Assembly (NCBI GenBank): GCA_900696515.1
Contig: CAADGK010000112.1
Location: 1 to 64,000, forward strand
Origin: an uncultured Nitrosospira sp.
GTDB taxonomy: Bacteria; Nitrospirota; Nitrospiria; Nitrospirales; Nitrospiraceae
Direction of reading: 5' to 3'
DNA length: 64,000 nucleotides
The position numbers and the translations under genes are program-made. Below, in pieces: positions 1-7,686 of this stretch. Position 1 is the stretch's first letter, and each line of letters opens with the position of its first letter. Below the pieces are notes generated by a model that made no database searches, was not told the origin of the DNA, and saw only the letters and a list, made by a program, of their open reading frames with translations.

Positions 1-23
1 TTCAAATCTCGCCCCCTCCGCCA
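1..23 (+). tRNA. 3' end of a tRNA, probably tRNA-Ser (partial)
   Basis: The first 23 bases fit the 3' end of a tRNA: T-loop TTCAAAT, T-stem 3' strand CTCGC, acceptor 3' strand CCCCTCC, discriminator G and an encoded CCA. The G discriminator and the GGAGGGG acceptor 5' strand it implies suit tRNA-Ser, like the complete serine tRNA at 7443. The anticodon lies outside the window, so the isoacceptor is unknown. Confidence 0.7.
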
Positions 24-195
24 TATTTCAACAGGTTGTGAACTTTCATCCGATCTACCATCCCGCTCAACTCTTCCAGGTGTCACTGAACATGTGCCCT
101 GTTTCTCCTGGATGTACCGGTTGAGCTGCTTCTCGGCCTCACGGAAATCATCCTCACTCGTGACGTTAGACCGGTCAAAGACTGATCGGGGCTTA
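1..195 (-). pseudogene. C-terminal tail of a tyrosine recombinase (integrase), decayed
   Basis: The minus strand encodes RSVFDRSNVTSEDDF followed by an EKQLNRYIQEKQ stretch, which matches the usual tail of phage-type integrases (RSVFDRYNIVSE, then a helix). The Tyr that is normally the DNA-cleaving nucleophile (FDRY) reads Ser here, and upstream sequence no longer resembles the catalytic domain. The frame stays open into the tRNA 3' end and off the window edge. An integrase next to a tRNA 3' end is the classical integrated-element layout, so this is likely a relic of an element that used the serine tRNA. Assignment is from motif memory. Confidence 0.5.
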
Positions 196-249
196 CAAAC
201 AAAGAAGCCACACGCTCGACTCCCTGAAACCACGTTCCCATCGCCGTAC

Positions 250-402
250 GTGATAGCTCAGACCGAAGAAAAAGGCGTGAATGAGATTCTCGAGGGCTTG
301 AATCAGAACTGGATGGGCTCCAAGCAATCGGTAGAGCTGTTGGAGCATATCGGACGGATTATTGAGATGGGCATGAAGATGACCCGGGAAAGGACACAGT
401 AA
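250..402 (+). CDS. possible small ORF or gene fragment, unknown
   Basis: A GTG-started frame of 50 codons ends at a TAA. The product would be helical and polar (VNEILEGLNQNW, then SVELLEHIGRIIEMGMKM) and looks more protein-like than the sequence upstream in the same frame. There is no convincing ribosome binding site. It could be the 3' end of a lost gene in this worn region. Confidence 0.2.
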   Translation: MIAQTEEKGVNEILEGLNQNWMGSKQSVELLEHIGRIIEMGMKMTRERTQ

Positions 403-456
403 CGATCATCCTGGATCTGCCTCGCCTAATGAAATACTTAACAGGAAGGATACAAG

Positions 457-804
457 ATGGTTCATGCGCTTATTGTTGTGTTCTTGCTCGGTGGAATCTG
501 GACACAGGAAGCATCAGCGAACCCCGCCCATGGCCGTATACAGCAGATGACATCGGGAGACCGGAACACGCTCTTTGCCAAGTTTCTTCAAGGCAATGGA
601 CAACGCTGTGACTCCGTGACACGAAGCTTCTTCCAGGGGTCGACGAAATCAGGTGATGCCATTTGGAATGCGACCTGTCGCGACGGCCAGATGTTTGCTG
701 TCCTGATCTATAACGACGCCAAAGGGTCCTCCAAGATCCTCAGCTGTGCAATGCTGAAGGCGATCAACGCAGGTGACTGTTTTAGAAAAGTTCTCGGGGA
801 ATGA
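457..804 (+). CDS. small exported protein, unknown function
   Basis: The 115-residue product starts with a short signal peptide (MVHALIVVFLLGGIW, cleavage probably near the ASA at residues 19-21). The mature part has three Cys (CDSVTR, TCRDGQ, LSCAM) and a fourth near the end (GDCF), which could form disulfides in the periplasm. An AGGAAGGA ribosome binding site lies just upstream of the ATG. I do not recognise the family. It stands alone among broken genes, with no partner to suggest a role. Confidence 0.65.
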   Translation: MVHALIVVFLLGGIWTQEASANPAHGRIQQMTSGDRNTLFAKFLQGNGQRCDSVTRSFFQGSTKSGDAIWNATCRDGQMFAVLIYNDAKGSSKILSCAMLKAINAGDCFRKVLGE

Positions 805-885
805 CTTGGTACGCGTTAGAGCCACGCTTGCCACCTTCTGTTCTTTTGTACTACGAGCGAGGCCTGTGCTGACTTCATGGGGCCG

Positions 886-1028
886 GTGATCTCTTTCCTC
901 GACATCGACACTATAGAGTTCCTACACCACGGGAAGCCGAGCGTATCTGCCTGCAGGGGATAGACTGTCCGGAGAAGGCCCAGGCGTTCGGGCAGAGGGC
1001 GAAGCAAGCGAGGGAGATGGGAAACTGA
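886..1028 (+). pseudogene. thermonuclease-like (SNase) fragment, frameshifted
   Basis: One frame reads FLDIDTIEFLHHGKP and the next frame continues ERICLQGIDCPEKAQAFGQ before a TGA. Together they follow the start of staphylococcal-nuclease-like proteins (D-x-DT-hydrophobic, then R-hydrophobic-x-GIDCPE). The catalytic Asp-rich strand and the GIDCPE motif survive. A frameshift near 940 and the early stop remove the rest of the domain. Upstream there is no intact signal peptide or start. This is a dead remnant in the accessory region. Confidence 0.55.
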
Positions 1029-1202
1029 ATTGGCAGGATCCGATCGGGCTTGATCACGCGAGTCTTGCTCGTGGATACCAGGAAACTGGCCCTGGAAGCC
1101 ATTAATCTCCTGTTTACAGACTCATCTGCCAAGCGTAGCCTTACAACACTACGATTCGTCCCGCAGCTTGCCCACGACACCTTGTGAGAAGAGAGGTGAC
1201 CC

Positions 1203-1340
1203 ATGGCAGTCTCTCTCCACCTGCTTCAAAGCTCGCTCCAATGGCTTCATAATCCACTTGCGAGGGCCGCTGTACTGTGCATTATGGCAGTCCTTTGTGT
1301 CCTGTCCTTCAGCTATTTCGCGACACGGCAATGGCTCTAG
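1203..1340 (+). CDS. possible 45-residue single-pass membrane peptide
   Basis: An ATG preceded by AGAGGTGA opens a 45-codon frame. The product has an amphipathic start (SLHLLQSSLQWLHN), then a hydrophobic stretch from about residue 22 (ARAAVLCIMAVLCVLSFSYF) and a short RQWL tail, consistent with one membrane helix. No family recognised. A good binding site and clean membrane segment are the only support. Confidence 0.3.
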   Translation: MAVSLHLLQSSLQWLHNPLARAAVLCIMAVLCVLSFSYFATRQWL

Positions 1341-1642
1341 TTTCGTGCACACGGCTTCTGCTCCCTGACAAAACGCAGCGACCCGCAGAAGCTACTCTTC
1401 CTCTTGGTTAGTGGGTAGTGCCTACCATTTTGTCTTAGTACTGCTCCTTCTCCCCAATGGCCCTCAAGCCATAATAGAGTGGCATGGGCTATCCATGAAC
1501 CGCCGTTCCGCCCTGCTGGGAACCCGACAGATCACCGCCGACACCCCCGTTCGATGGGTCTTGCCACCTACCAGGGTAGTAGTCGCAGTCCCATTCTCGT
1601 ATTACCGTGCGATGACCATCGAGACATCTCTAAGGAGGCGTA
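1341..1642. other. gene-free stretch
   Basis: I see no supported gene, RNA or repeat here apart from the ribosome binding site (AAGGAGG near 1632) of the next gene. Open frames in the stretch lack start signals and recognisable products. Confidence 0.4.
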
Positions 1643-2008
1643 ATGATGATGCCCCAGGCAATGGTCTCAAAGATCGCAATCGATTGCATCCTGTCAAAAG
1701 GAAGCGAAGGGCTACAGGGCGAAGGATGTATCTATGCACTCTCCTCCTCTCCCCCCTCGATCACAGGCCCTGAAACCCTGCACCCCGGTGACTATGTCAA
1801 GTTGCGTCTGTGGCTACCTGATGATGAGGGTTCAGCCATCTACATCGACTTCGCCGAGGTTCAGTGGGTCAAACAGCATTCGGTCAAGCTCGACCTGCTC
1901 CTCACATCGCACAAAGATCAAGCCCGCTTGAGACAATTCATCGCACCGACAAGCCAGGCGCTGCCCGTTCCGCACCGGATGTGGGAGCAGATTGTGATTC
2001 GCGCATAA
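1643..2008 (+). CDS. PilZ-like domain protein
   Basis: The 121-residue protein matches the shape of short PilZ proteins: a GDYVKLRLWLPDDEG segment, then an IDFAEVQWV strand and a QARLRQFI helix at the end. PilZ domains bind cyclic di-GMP through an RxxxR and a DxSxxG motif. Neither is clearly kept here (the N-terminal part reads GSEGLQGEGCIYALSSSPP), so nucleotide binding is doubtful. A near-perfect AAGGAGG lies 5 bases before the ATGATG start. No neighbour suggests a specific pathway. Confidence 0.6.
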   Translation: MMMPQAMVSKIAIDCILSKGSEGLQGEGCIYALSSSPPSITGPETLHPGDYVKLRLWLPDDEGSAIYIDFAEVQWVKQHSVKLDLLLTSHKDQARLRQFIAPTSQALPVPHRMWEQIVIRA

Positions 2009-2210
2009 AGGGAGAGCGATCCATCAGAGAACATGATTCCCAGATGAACAGCAGAGAGGGAATAGCAAGACACGTGGGTGAAGGACGTTGTGTGCGGATG
2101 CCCACCCGTAAACAACGAAGGGTTCTTCTCCCTCCAGAAGAACCCTCCCTTCACTCATATTCTTGTGACTGTGCCTGACAGCACATCAGCCGTGAGTAGG
2201 AGGACTCAAC

Positions 2211-2411
2211 GTGGACAAACAACCGAATCCTAGAGGAACCATTCGACGGGAGCTGCATGGAAAGGCTTGTCCTTTCTGCGGAGGGACGACCTATCAATTG
2301 GTGCTTCGAACGACAGGCATTGCGGACAAGTCGGTCCTCTCTGCTCGATGCCGTCACTGTGGTCATCCGAGAAGCCTCGGGGCAGACTTCCAGAACATCT
2401 TGTGGATCTGA
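2211..2411 (+). CDS. small zinc-ribbon protein
   Basis: The 66-residue product has two Cys pairs, CPFCGG at residues 21-26 and CRHCG at 47-51, spaced as in a zinc ribbon. The rest is short and basic. The start is GTG, chosen because TAGGAGGA sits 6 bases upstream. Such proteins may bind nucleic acid or a partner protein, but I do not recognise this one and the context (a transposase relic downstream) gives no clue. Confidence 0.55.
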   Translation: MDKQPNPRGTIRRELHGKACPFCGGTTYQLVLRTTGIADKSVLSARCRHCGHPRSLGADFQNILWI

Positions 2412-2485
2412 GCGCACATCGTTCGACTCCGGATACCATGATCGAGGAGGATTCACGATAGTAGTTCGCAGTCTAAGCTCGAATC

Positions 2486-3070
2486 TCACTCTTTGAGATA
2501 GAAGATACCGGTTGCGGCAAGACAGATTGCCGAGGAGAAGGTGTGGGCACAGCGATCGTACCACATGGCAATCCGACGCCAATCCTTGATCCGGCCAAAC
2601 CTGATCTCGATTGTGTGGCGTTATTTGAGCAGGGTTTGCTATAGCGGTGTCGTGTCGTTCGGTTCTTGCGCAATGGAAGGCACGGTGTGACACCCTGCTG
2701 CTTTAGAAGGGGTGACGGCTATGCTGCGGAGTAGTGCGTGATCGGCGATAAAGTGTGGGGCGTTGGCAAGACCGGAAAACAGGCATCTCGCAGCGGTGTA
2801 AGCGCTGGTAGGCCCTGCCGTCAGCACCAGGTGCACCGGCTCGCCTGCGTTATCGCACACCCGCATGAAGCTTCGAACTCAAACCACCTTTCATGCGGCC
2901 AATACAGCGGGACAGTGCCCGGTTTTACGCAGACTCACCGCCGTTCAGCGGGCTGTCAGAGTAGGTGGCGGCAATCATCAGACCGTCTCTTGCCCCAGAG
3001 CATCGCGCCAATTCCTGGAAGATCGTGTTAAAGATCCCCGTTCAGCTTCCTCGTACAAACCGGTTGTAGC
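2486..3070 (-). mobile_element. IS5-family transposase relic
   Basis: Read on the minus strand, several frames in turn give IS5-type transposase pieces: NWRDALGQETV; a GGLSSKLHA-like piece; DNAGEPVHLVLTAGPTSAYT; then IEIRFGRIKDWRRIA and CAHTFSSAICLAATGIF before the stop at 2486. The order matches IS5-group DDE transposases (HALVDALGNP.. to IERFFNKLKHFRRIATRYDK). There are several frameshifts and stops, the DDE residues are not contiguous in any frame, and I could not find inverted repeats. It cannot make a working enzyme. Confidence 0.65.
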
Positions 3071-3370
3071 GTATCTTATGTGAGCCATAGGCCTTCAGCG
3101 CCTATTTCCATTGAAGGCCATACCGGATCACTTGCAGATCATCTACTCGCGGCACATCATGCAAAACCGGCAACAGGACTTGCTCCGATTCAACAGCTGC
3201 TGAGTCAACAGAAACATGTCCCTCGTAGCTGCCTCCAGCCATAGTAAAGCACAGATCATTGGCTGAGGAACCCCTCACACGCAATGCGTGCTCTTTACAC
3301 GGCATACCGGATATGGCCAGCCCCATGGGAGGATGATCCGGTCAGGCAGTGTGACGGGCAGCGGGAACGA
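3071..3370. other. gene-free stretch downstream of the IS5 relic
   Basis: A 74-codon minus-strand frame (3102-3326) is open but has no recognisable product or binding site. Otherwise nothing is supported. It is probably residual DNA between the dead transposase and the 3' end of the ATP-grasp gene. Confidence 0.35.
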
Positions 3371-4474
3371 TCAGGCTGAGAGAGCCGCCGCCTGAACTCC
3401 ATTAACACACCGATTGACATGATCTCCCAGCCGCGCCCAGCCTAAGTCAGCAAAGCAGGGTCCCTGTGTGGCTTCGCTGAATTTGATACCGTTGTGCTCC
3501 GCGTTCCACTCCAGCACCTGAATGTTCTCGTCTCGATCAACTGTCACATCCCAGCCTATGCATCGGGTATAGGGTGCCTTTCTATGCAACTCAGTTACAG
3601 TACGGACACAGGCTTTAAACGCAGGGATCACGTGCCCAGCAAATGCCACTTGACTCGTCGGATGAGTCATAATCTCACGATACTCTGCTGTATACCCTAC
3701 ATCTTGGAAAACCCCACTTTCCAAGTGAATTGGCACTCGGATCTCGGTCCTTGATTGGACGTGTGTCTCATCTCCACTCCCCAATCGTAAATGGCACGCC
3801 CGGACTGAAACCTCTCCATTATCCTTGTACACAGTGGTGATTCGTATGGTTGCAACAGAATGATTTGCAAACTCTGCAAACAGCCTGTGCGGTTGCACGG
3901 CGCTTTGGAATAGACCATTTCCGAGGTGCCTAATCTTTTCGACACTGAACGAGTCTCGAGAAAAAAAATGTATTCCCTTCCCTTGAAGTGAATGATCCAG
4001 CTTGAATACGACTTGCTCGTGACTCCTAAATAGCCTATCGCGCACTGCGTCAGGCGCGATAAATCGGTACGCAGTATCAAAGAATACTCCATTCGCATAG
4101 GCTAGCAAGTCCGGGAAGGCCGTACTCTGCAACATGACTGCGTTCAGGCCTCTAAGATCTGCAACCCGTCCATATCGCCCCTGCAACTTTGGAACTACAA
4201 CTGACCCATAGTAGTTTTCTGGTATCCAGCCTTCTTTAAACTTCCCTGACACAGCCGTGTACACATATAGCCATGGGGCGAAATGCTTATGTCCGAGGAC
4301 CTCCACCGCGTAATCGTCACACAAACTTAGCTCATGACTCCCCACCTTGCCTTTATAGCTCTCGATGATCTTCAGTATCCTCCTGGCATCCCGGATATCA
4401 GCAGCATGATTGTAAGTAGGTTTCAAGAAATACCGAAGAGCGGCTCGCACTGACGACTTGATCTCTAGAGACAT
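3371..4474 (-). CDS. sugar-transfer-associated ATP-grasp protein
   Basis: The 367-residue protein resembles the ATP-grasp family found in capsule and exopolysaccharide clusters. Visible landmarks are EQVVFKLDHSLQGKGIHFF (nucleotide-binding lysine and glycine loop, about residues 152-170), FANHSVATIRITTVYK (about 205-220), and CIGWDVTVDRDENIQVLEWNAEHNG (about 305-330), where the D, E and N residues would hold the metal. ATP-grasp enzymes join a carboxylate to an amine or hydroxyl through an acyl-phosphate. Ribosome binding site TTGGAGG lies 10 bases upstream. It follows the TupA-like gene with a 150-base gap, probably co-transcribed. The substrate is unknown and no glycosyltransferases are adjacent. 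Confidence 0.75.
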   Translation of the reverse strand: MSLEIKSSVRAALRYFLKPTYNHAADIRDARRILKIIESYKGKVGSHELSLCDDYAVEVLGHKHFAPWLYVYTAVSGKFKEGWIPENYYGSVVVPKLQGRYGRVADLRGLNAVMLQSTAFPDLLAYANGVFFDTAYRFIAPDAVRDRLFRSHEQVVFKLDHSLQGKGIHFFSRDSFSVEKIRHLGNGLFQSAVQPHRLFAEFANHSVATIRITTVYKDNGEVSVRACHLRLGSGDETHVQSRTEIRVPIHLESGVFQDVGYTAEYREIMTHPTSQVAFAGHVIPAFKACVRTVTELHRKAPYTRCIGWDVTVDRDENIQVLEWNAEHNGIKFSEATQGPCFADLGWARLGDHVNRCVNGVQAAALSA

Positions 4475-4628
4475 ACAGTAGTACCTCCAAAACTATTTGA
4501 GGCCAATGACTCGTGAGTGCCTGAACGGAAGAAAGGTCTCCATTCGAGTACTTTATGATGGCTCCTGCTGCTCACAGACTCTCTAGTTTCTGACGTGTAC
4601 CAGTATGGTCGAGGATCTAGAGTAAATC

Positions 4629-5567
4629 TCACCGATCCAGCGACAGATTCCATTTTTCACCAAGCATCAGATCCCAGCACTCGGGATTATACTTTAAGAT
4701 CCCTCCAGCTGGAGTGAAAGTGAGTTCGCCAAAGTAGACTCGCCCATTAACATTGTAGAGATCGACTCGGACGAATCCGAATCCGACGGAGAGCTTGGCG
4801 GCAAGTGCTGTCATTTCTTCAAGATTGGCAGGCTTTGGCACCTGCGGACGGACTGCACCTTCCTCATCCTCAAGATCGAGTAAATTCCATGCCGTGTCAA
4901 AGATTGGACAGATATCGTGTGTCTCATTACGAACTATGATCTGCTCTGGCATGCCGTTGAAACAGCAGAATTTATAATCGAATAGCTCGGCTCCATCATC
5001 GTTGCTCAAATATTCCTCAATCACGATCCGAGGGGGAATGTTATAGTATTGTGCTTCGCGGCCACCCCAGTAGTAATTATCGGCTAACCACTCCGATAGT
5101 CGACGAATAATGTTCTCCCGATCGGCTTGCCCCTTCACGATAATGACTCGTCCGGCGGCATGAGTTGGCTTGATCACATACTTAGCCGGTAACGCATCAA
5201 AAGGGATAGCCCGTGGGTCATCTCCATGCCATAGGAGTTTGACTAGGTACTCTTCCCCCACGACGTTCGCCACATACTGTCTGACCGCATACTTGTCGGC
5301 CAGTTGCGTAAATCGTGATGGTATGTCTCCGCGATTCCAAGTGACCATACGCCAAAAGAGTTTCTCCGTGAAGGTTCGAGGATTCGACAGATTGAGGGGT
5401 TTGCCATGGATCTTAAAGTATCGCCGTCGTAAAAAAACCTCCCCTTCAGATCGTCGCATCACACGGCGCTTTACCTTCCGGTATTGCTGCACAAGTTCAT
5501 GCAGTTGAGTGTTTCGTGAACTTGCCTGAAGTGCCATGAGTCCGCCAGTCTGGATAGACCATTTCAT
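4629..5567 (-). CDS. TupA-like ATP-grasp protein
   Basis: This 312-residue protein matches the TupA-like ATP-grasp family (named for teichuronopeptide synthesis). It shows RRYFKIHGKPLNLSNPRTF followed by TEKLFWRM near residues 48-74, LADKYAVRQYV, the nucleotide loop YVIKPTHAAGRVIIV (about 130-144), IVIEEYLSNDDG, DYKFCCFNG, and the metal region GFVRVDLYNVNGRVYFGELTFTPAGG (about 265-290). The likely job is adding an amino acid or similar group to a surface polymer. AAGGAG lies 9 bases upstream of the chosen ATG. An IS3 element inserted about 190 bases upstream, so the promoter or a longer operon may have been interrupted. Confidence 0.8.
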   Translation of the reverse strand: MKWSIQTGGLMALQASSRNTQLHELVQQYRKVKRRVMRRSEGEVFLRRRYFKIHGKPLNLSNPRTFTEKLFWRMVTWNRGDIPSRFTQLADKYAVRQYVANVVGEEYLVKLLWHGDDPRAIPFDALPAKYVIKPTHAAGRVIIVKGQADRENIIRRLSEWLADNYYWGGREAQYYNIPPRIVIEEYLSNDDGAELFDYKFCCFNGMPEQIIVRNETHDICPIFDTAWNLLDLEDEEGAVRPQVPKPANLEEMTALAAKLSVGFGFVRVDLYNVNGRVYFGELTFTPAGGILKYNPECWDLMLGEKWNLSLDR

Positions 5568-5753
5568 CTTCTAACTCTCCTTAATCCCAAGCACCTACGG
5601 CCTGATCGCATCGTCATTGCAAAGGTGATTTAAGCACGAGGTCGCGAAGCCAGCTATCCCACGGAAGAGAGTGCTACCTCTCAAGGAAGTAGGGGCTAGG
5701 CTTAGGACTCATTAACCTAGAAACGGCAGTCCACAGGTCAGGTCGATGCAGGT

Positions 5754-5780
5754 TGACCCTCCCCCGATTTCACAGACACC
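5754..5780 (+). repeat. left terminal inverted repeat of the IS3 element
   Basis: 27 bases pairing with 6977-7003 in inverted orientation; the outer bases TGACC and the inner GACACC are identical in both arms, with five central mismatches. Confidence 0.85.
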
Positions 5781-5798
5781 TCCATAAGTGGGAGAAAC

Positions 5799-6113
5799 AT
5801 GAAATTGGAGGGTACTATGCCAGCAACAACGCGACGTTGGTTTACCGACGAATTCAAACTTGAGGCCGTCCGGCTCATACGGGCATCGGGCAGGCCGGTG
5901 GCCCAGGTGGCCCGAGAACGCGGGATCTCAGACAATATATTGTCTCGCTGGAGGAGCGAGCAGCAACCGATCGAATCCCAGGGCGGCACGCGCCCATCGG
6001 TGCGTACCGAGCAGGATGAGTTGACACGGCTGAAACGGGAAAACGAGACCCTCCGAAAGGAACGGGATTTTTTAAAACGTGCGGCGGCGTGCTTCGCGAG
6101 GGAATCCCCATGA
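5799..6113 (+). CDS. IS3-family transposase OrfA (helix-turn-helix and leucine zipper)
   Basis: The 104-residue protein has the IS3 OrfA layout: a helix-turn-helix (RRWFTDEFKLEAVRLI, then VAQVARERGISDNILSRW) that binds the element ends, and a C-terminal coiled coil (LTRLKRENETLRKERDFLKRA) for oligomerisation. A second ATG at 5817 has the stronger ribosome binding site (GGAGG, 5 bases away) and may be the real start. It overlaps orfB by 25 bases and is expected to be fused to it by -1 frameshifting. Confidence 0.85.
   Translation: MKLEGTMPATTRRWFTDEFKLEAVRLIRASGRPVAQVARERGISDNILSRWRSEQQPIESQGGTRPSVRTEQDELTRLKRENETLRKERDFLKRAAACFARESP
6068..6074 (+). other. putative -1 ribosomal frameshift site
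   Basis: The heptamer T TTT TTA lies in the orfA frame (codons GAT TTT TTA AAA), and the -1 frame is open from here into orfB. IS3 elements normally make OrfAB by -1 slippage, more often on A AAA AAG; T TTT TTA is a known slippery heptamer in other systems. No downstream pseudoknot was checked. Confidence 0.5.
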
Positions 6114-6973
6114 GATACCGCGCGATCCAGGAGCACGCCCGTCGCTATCCCATCCGGCTCATGTGCCGCGCGCTCGCGGTTTCGGCGGCAGGCTATTACG
6201 CGTGGCGATCACGGCCCGAGAGTCTCCGGTCCATCCAGGCGCAGACCCTACGCTCTGCCATTCGAGTGGTCCACCAGGAGTCGCGGGCAACCTACGGGAG
6301 TCCCCGCATCTGGGACGCGCTGGTCAAGCAAGGCCATGGCATTGGCGAGCATCGCGTCGCACGGCTGATGCGTCTGGCAGGCCTCCGAGCCAAAACCGTG
6401 AAGAAGTGGCGGGCCCCCACCCAGTCCCAGCATCGGTTCCCCGTGGCCGCGAATACCTTGGATCGTGCCTTCACCGTCGAGGCTCCAAATCGGGTGTGGG
6501 CCGGAGACCTGACCGACGTCTGGACCCTGGAGGGCTGACTCCACTTGGCGGTCTTGCTGGATCTGTACTCACGCCGGGTGGTCGGCTGGGCCATGGGCCA
6601 GCGGTTAACCGTCGATCTGGCCGAGCGGGCTCTCACGATGGCGCTGGCGAAGCGAGCCCCCACGGCGGGGCTCCTCCACCATTCGGACCGTGGGAGTCAG
6701 TATGCGGCCACGAGCTACCAGCGCAGCCTTGCAGCCTATGGCCTCCGCCCCAGCATGAGCCGCAAAGGCAACGGCTGGGACCATGCCTGCGTCGAAAGTT
6801 GCTTTGGGACACTGAAGCGTGAGCTGGTCGATCATCGGCACTACACCACACGAGACGAAGCGAAGCAGGACATCTTCGAATTCCTCGAGGTGTTTTATAA
6901 TCGGCAACGCCGCCACTCGACCCTTGGCTATCACTCCCCGGCCGAGTACGAAGCGAGGGAGGCTGTGGCTTAA
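6089..6973 (+). pseudogene. IS3-family transposase OrfB, interrupted by one TGA
   Basis: OrfB is the DDE integrase-like subunit. All three catalytic positions survive: D in WAGDLTDVW, D in HHSDRGSQYA and E in HACVESCFGTLKRE. The frame is complete except for TGA at 6536-6538, where the family has Trp (LEGWLHLAVLLDLYSRR), a single TGG to TGA change. Restoring it gives about 294 residues, the normal length. A separate restart ATG-like codon at 6545 could make only the C-terminal part, which lacks the first Asp. Readthrough or sequencing error are alternatives to loss of function. Confidence 0.85.
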
Positions 6974-6976
6974 CCA

Positions 6977-7003
6977 GGTGTCCACGAAATTGGGGGAAGG
7001 TCA
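6977..7003 (-). repeat. right terminal inverted repeat of the IS3 element
   Basis: Inverted partner of 5754-5780, ending GGTCA at the outer edge. The two arms differ at five central positions. Confidence 0.85.
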
Positions 7004-7442
7004 CCGCATAGATCATGGCCAGAGCAGACAACAGCAGAAAACACTACACCTGCTGACACTCAGCGGAGTGGTGCGACCCAGCCACATGGGGCTCCGATAT
7101 AGGCCCATTCCCCCACAGGCAGAAGAGGAACCCACTGGTTCTCAGAACGACTCCAACGTTCCTGCTCGCGCATTCCACCACCTCCATCGAGTGATCAACG
7201 TACTGCATCGATGGAAAACGCAGCTATTGTCGAGGGAACCACAATACTTGGAGATCAGCGGTTTGGTGCTCCACCGTGCGACAACCTCGAGAATGTGTCT
7301 GCGCGGTTGAACCAAGTCCGAATGCGAATCATCCCTTGTGCCACCCCCTTGAGCTGAGGTAAGATGCCTCCGCGTCGGTGATGTCCCGCCCTGGCGACAA
7401 TTTCCGCTGTGGATGCGGCCCGATCCCTAACAGTCGTGACGT
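7004..7442. other. gene-free stretch between IS3 and tRNA-Ser
   Basis: No supported coding region. Minus-strand frames that cross the tRNA give the familiar artefactual translation of tRNA-Ser (EREGFEPSVE) and are not genes. The tRNA promoter is presumably within the last 60 bases but no clear -35/-10 pair stands out. Confidence 0.4.
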
Positions 7443-7535
7443 GGAGAGGTGGCCGAGTGGCCGAAGGCAACGGTTTGCTAAACCGTCGTAGGGACAAAAT
7501 CTCTACCGAGGGTTCAAATCCCTCCCTCTCCGCCA
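7443..7535 (+). tRNA. tRNA-Ser(GCU)
   Basis: Acceptor GGAGAGG pairs with CCTCTCC, with discriminator G and an encoded CCA. The anticodon arm ACGGT-TTGCTAA-ACCGT places anticodon GCT at 7477-7479. A long variable arm (CGTAGGGACAAAATCTCTACCG) marks a class II tRNA, as expected for serine. T-loop TTCAAAT with stem GAGGG/CCCTC. Decodes AGC and AGU. Confidence 0.95.
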
Positions 7536-7686
7536 CTATTGCTTGTATGAATGTCTCAACATAATCCACCGCTTTTCCCCTAAACCTCCGACCTCCACCC
7601 TGTGAAATATCTATTGTAGGACCGAGATCCGTATCGTATGCTTGCAAGCTTCTTTGACCTCTTATTAAGAAAGGACCAGACAACCT

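Larger units (their letters stand above)
5754..7003 (+). mobile_element. IS3-family insertion sequence, 1250 bp
   Basis: The element is bounded by 27-base imperfect inverted repeats beginning TGACC (left TGACCCTCCCCCGATTTC, right complement TGACCTTCCCCCAATTTC) and carries the two overlapping frames typical of IS3 elements, with orfB in the -1 frame. The flanking triplets (GGT and CCG) do not match, so no target duplication is visible; the copy may be old or a product of recombination. orfB holds one in-frame TGA, so the copy is probably inactive without readthrough. Confidence 0.9.

Noticed and set aside
2151-2693. 180-codon minus-strand ORF over the zinc-ribbon gene
   Set aside because: It runs antisense over the ribosome binding site and frame of 2211-2411 and into the IS5 relic; no coherent product.
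3102-3326. 74-codon minus-strand frame upstream of the IS5 relic
   Set aside because: No ribosome binding site, no recognisable product; adjoins decayed DNA.
6079-6822. 247-codon plus-strand ORF in the IS3 element
   Set aside because: Shadow frame of orfB; composition is Arg/Pro/Gly-rich with no family match.
5751-7006. Target-site duplication of the IS3 element
   Set aside because: Flanking triplets GGT and CCG do not match, so none can be claimed.
7255-7683. 142-codon minus-strand ORF with EREGFEPSVE
   Set aside because: It is the antisense reading of tRNA-Ser, a well-known artefact; no binding site and no family.
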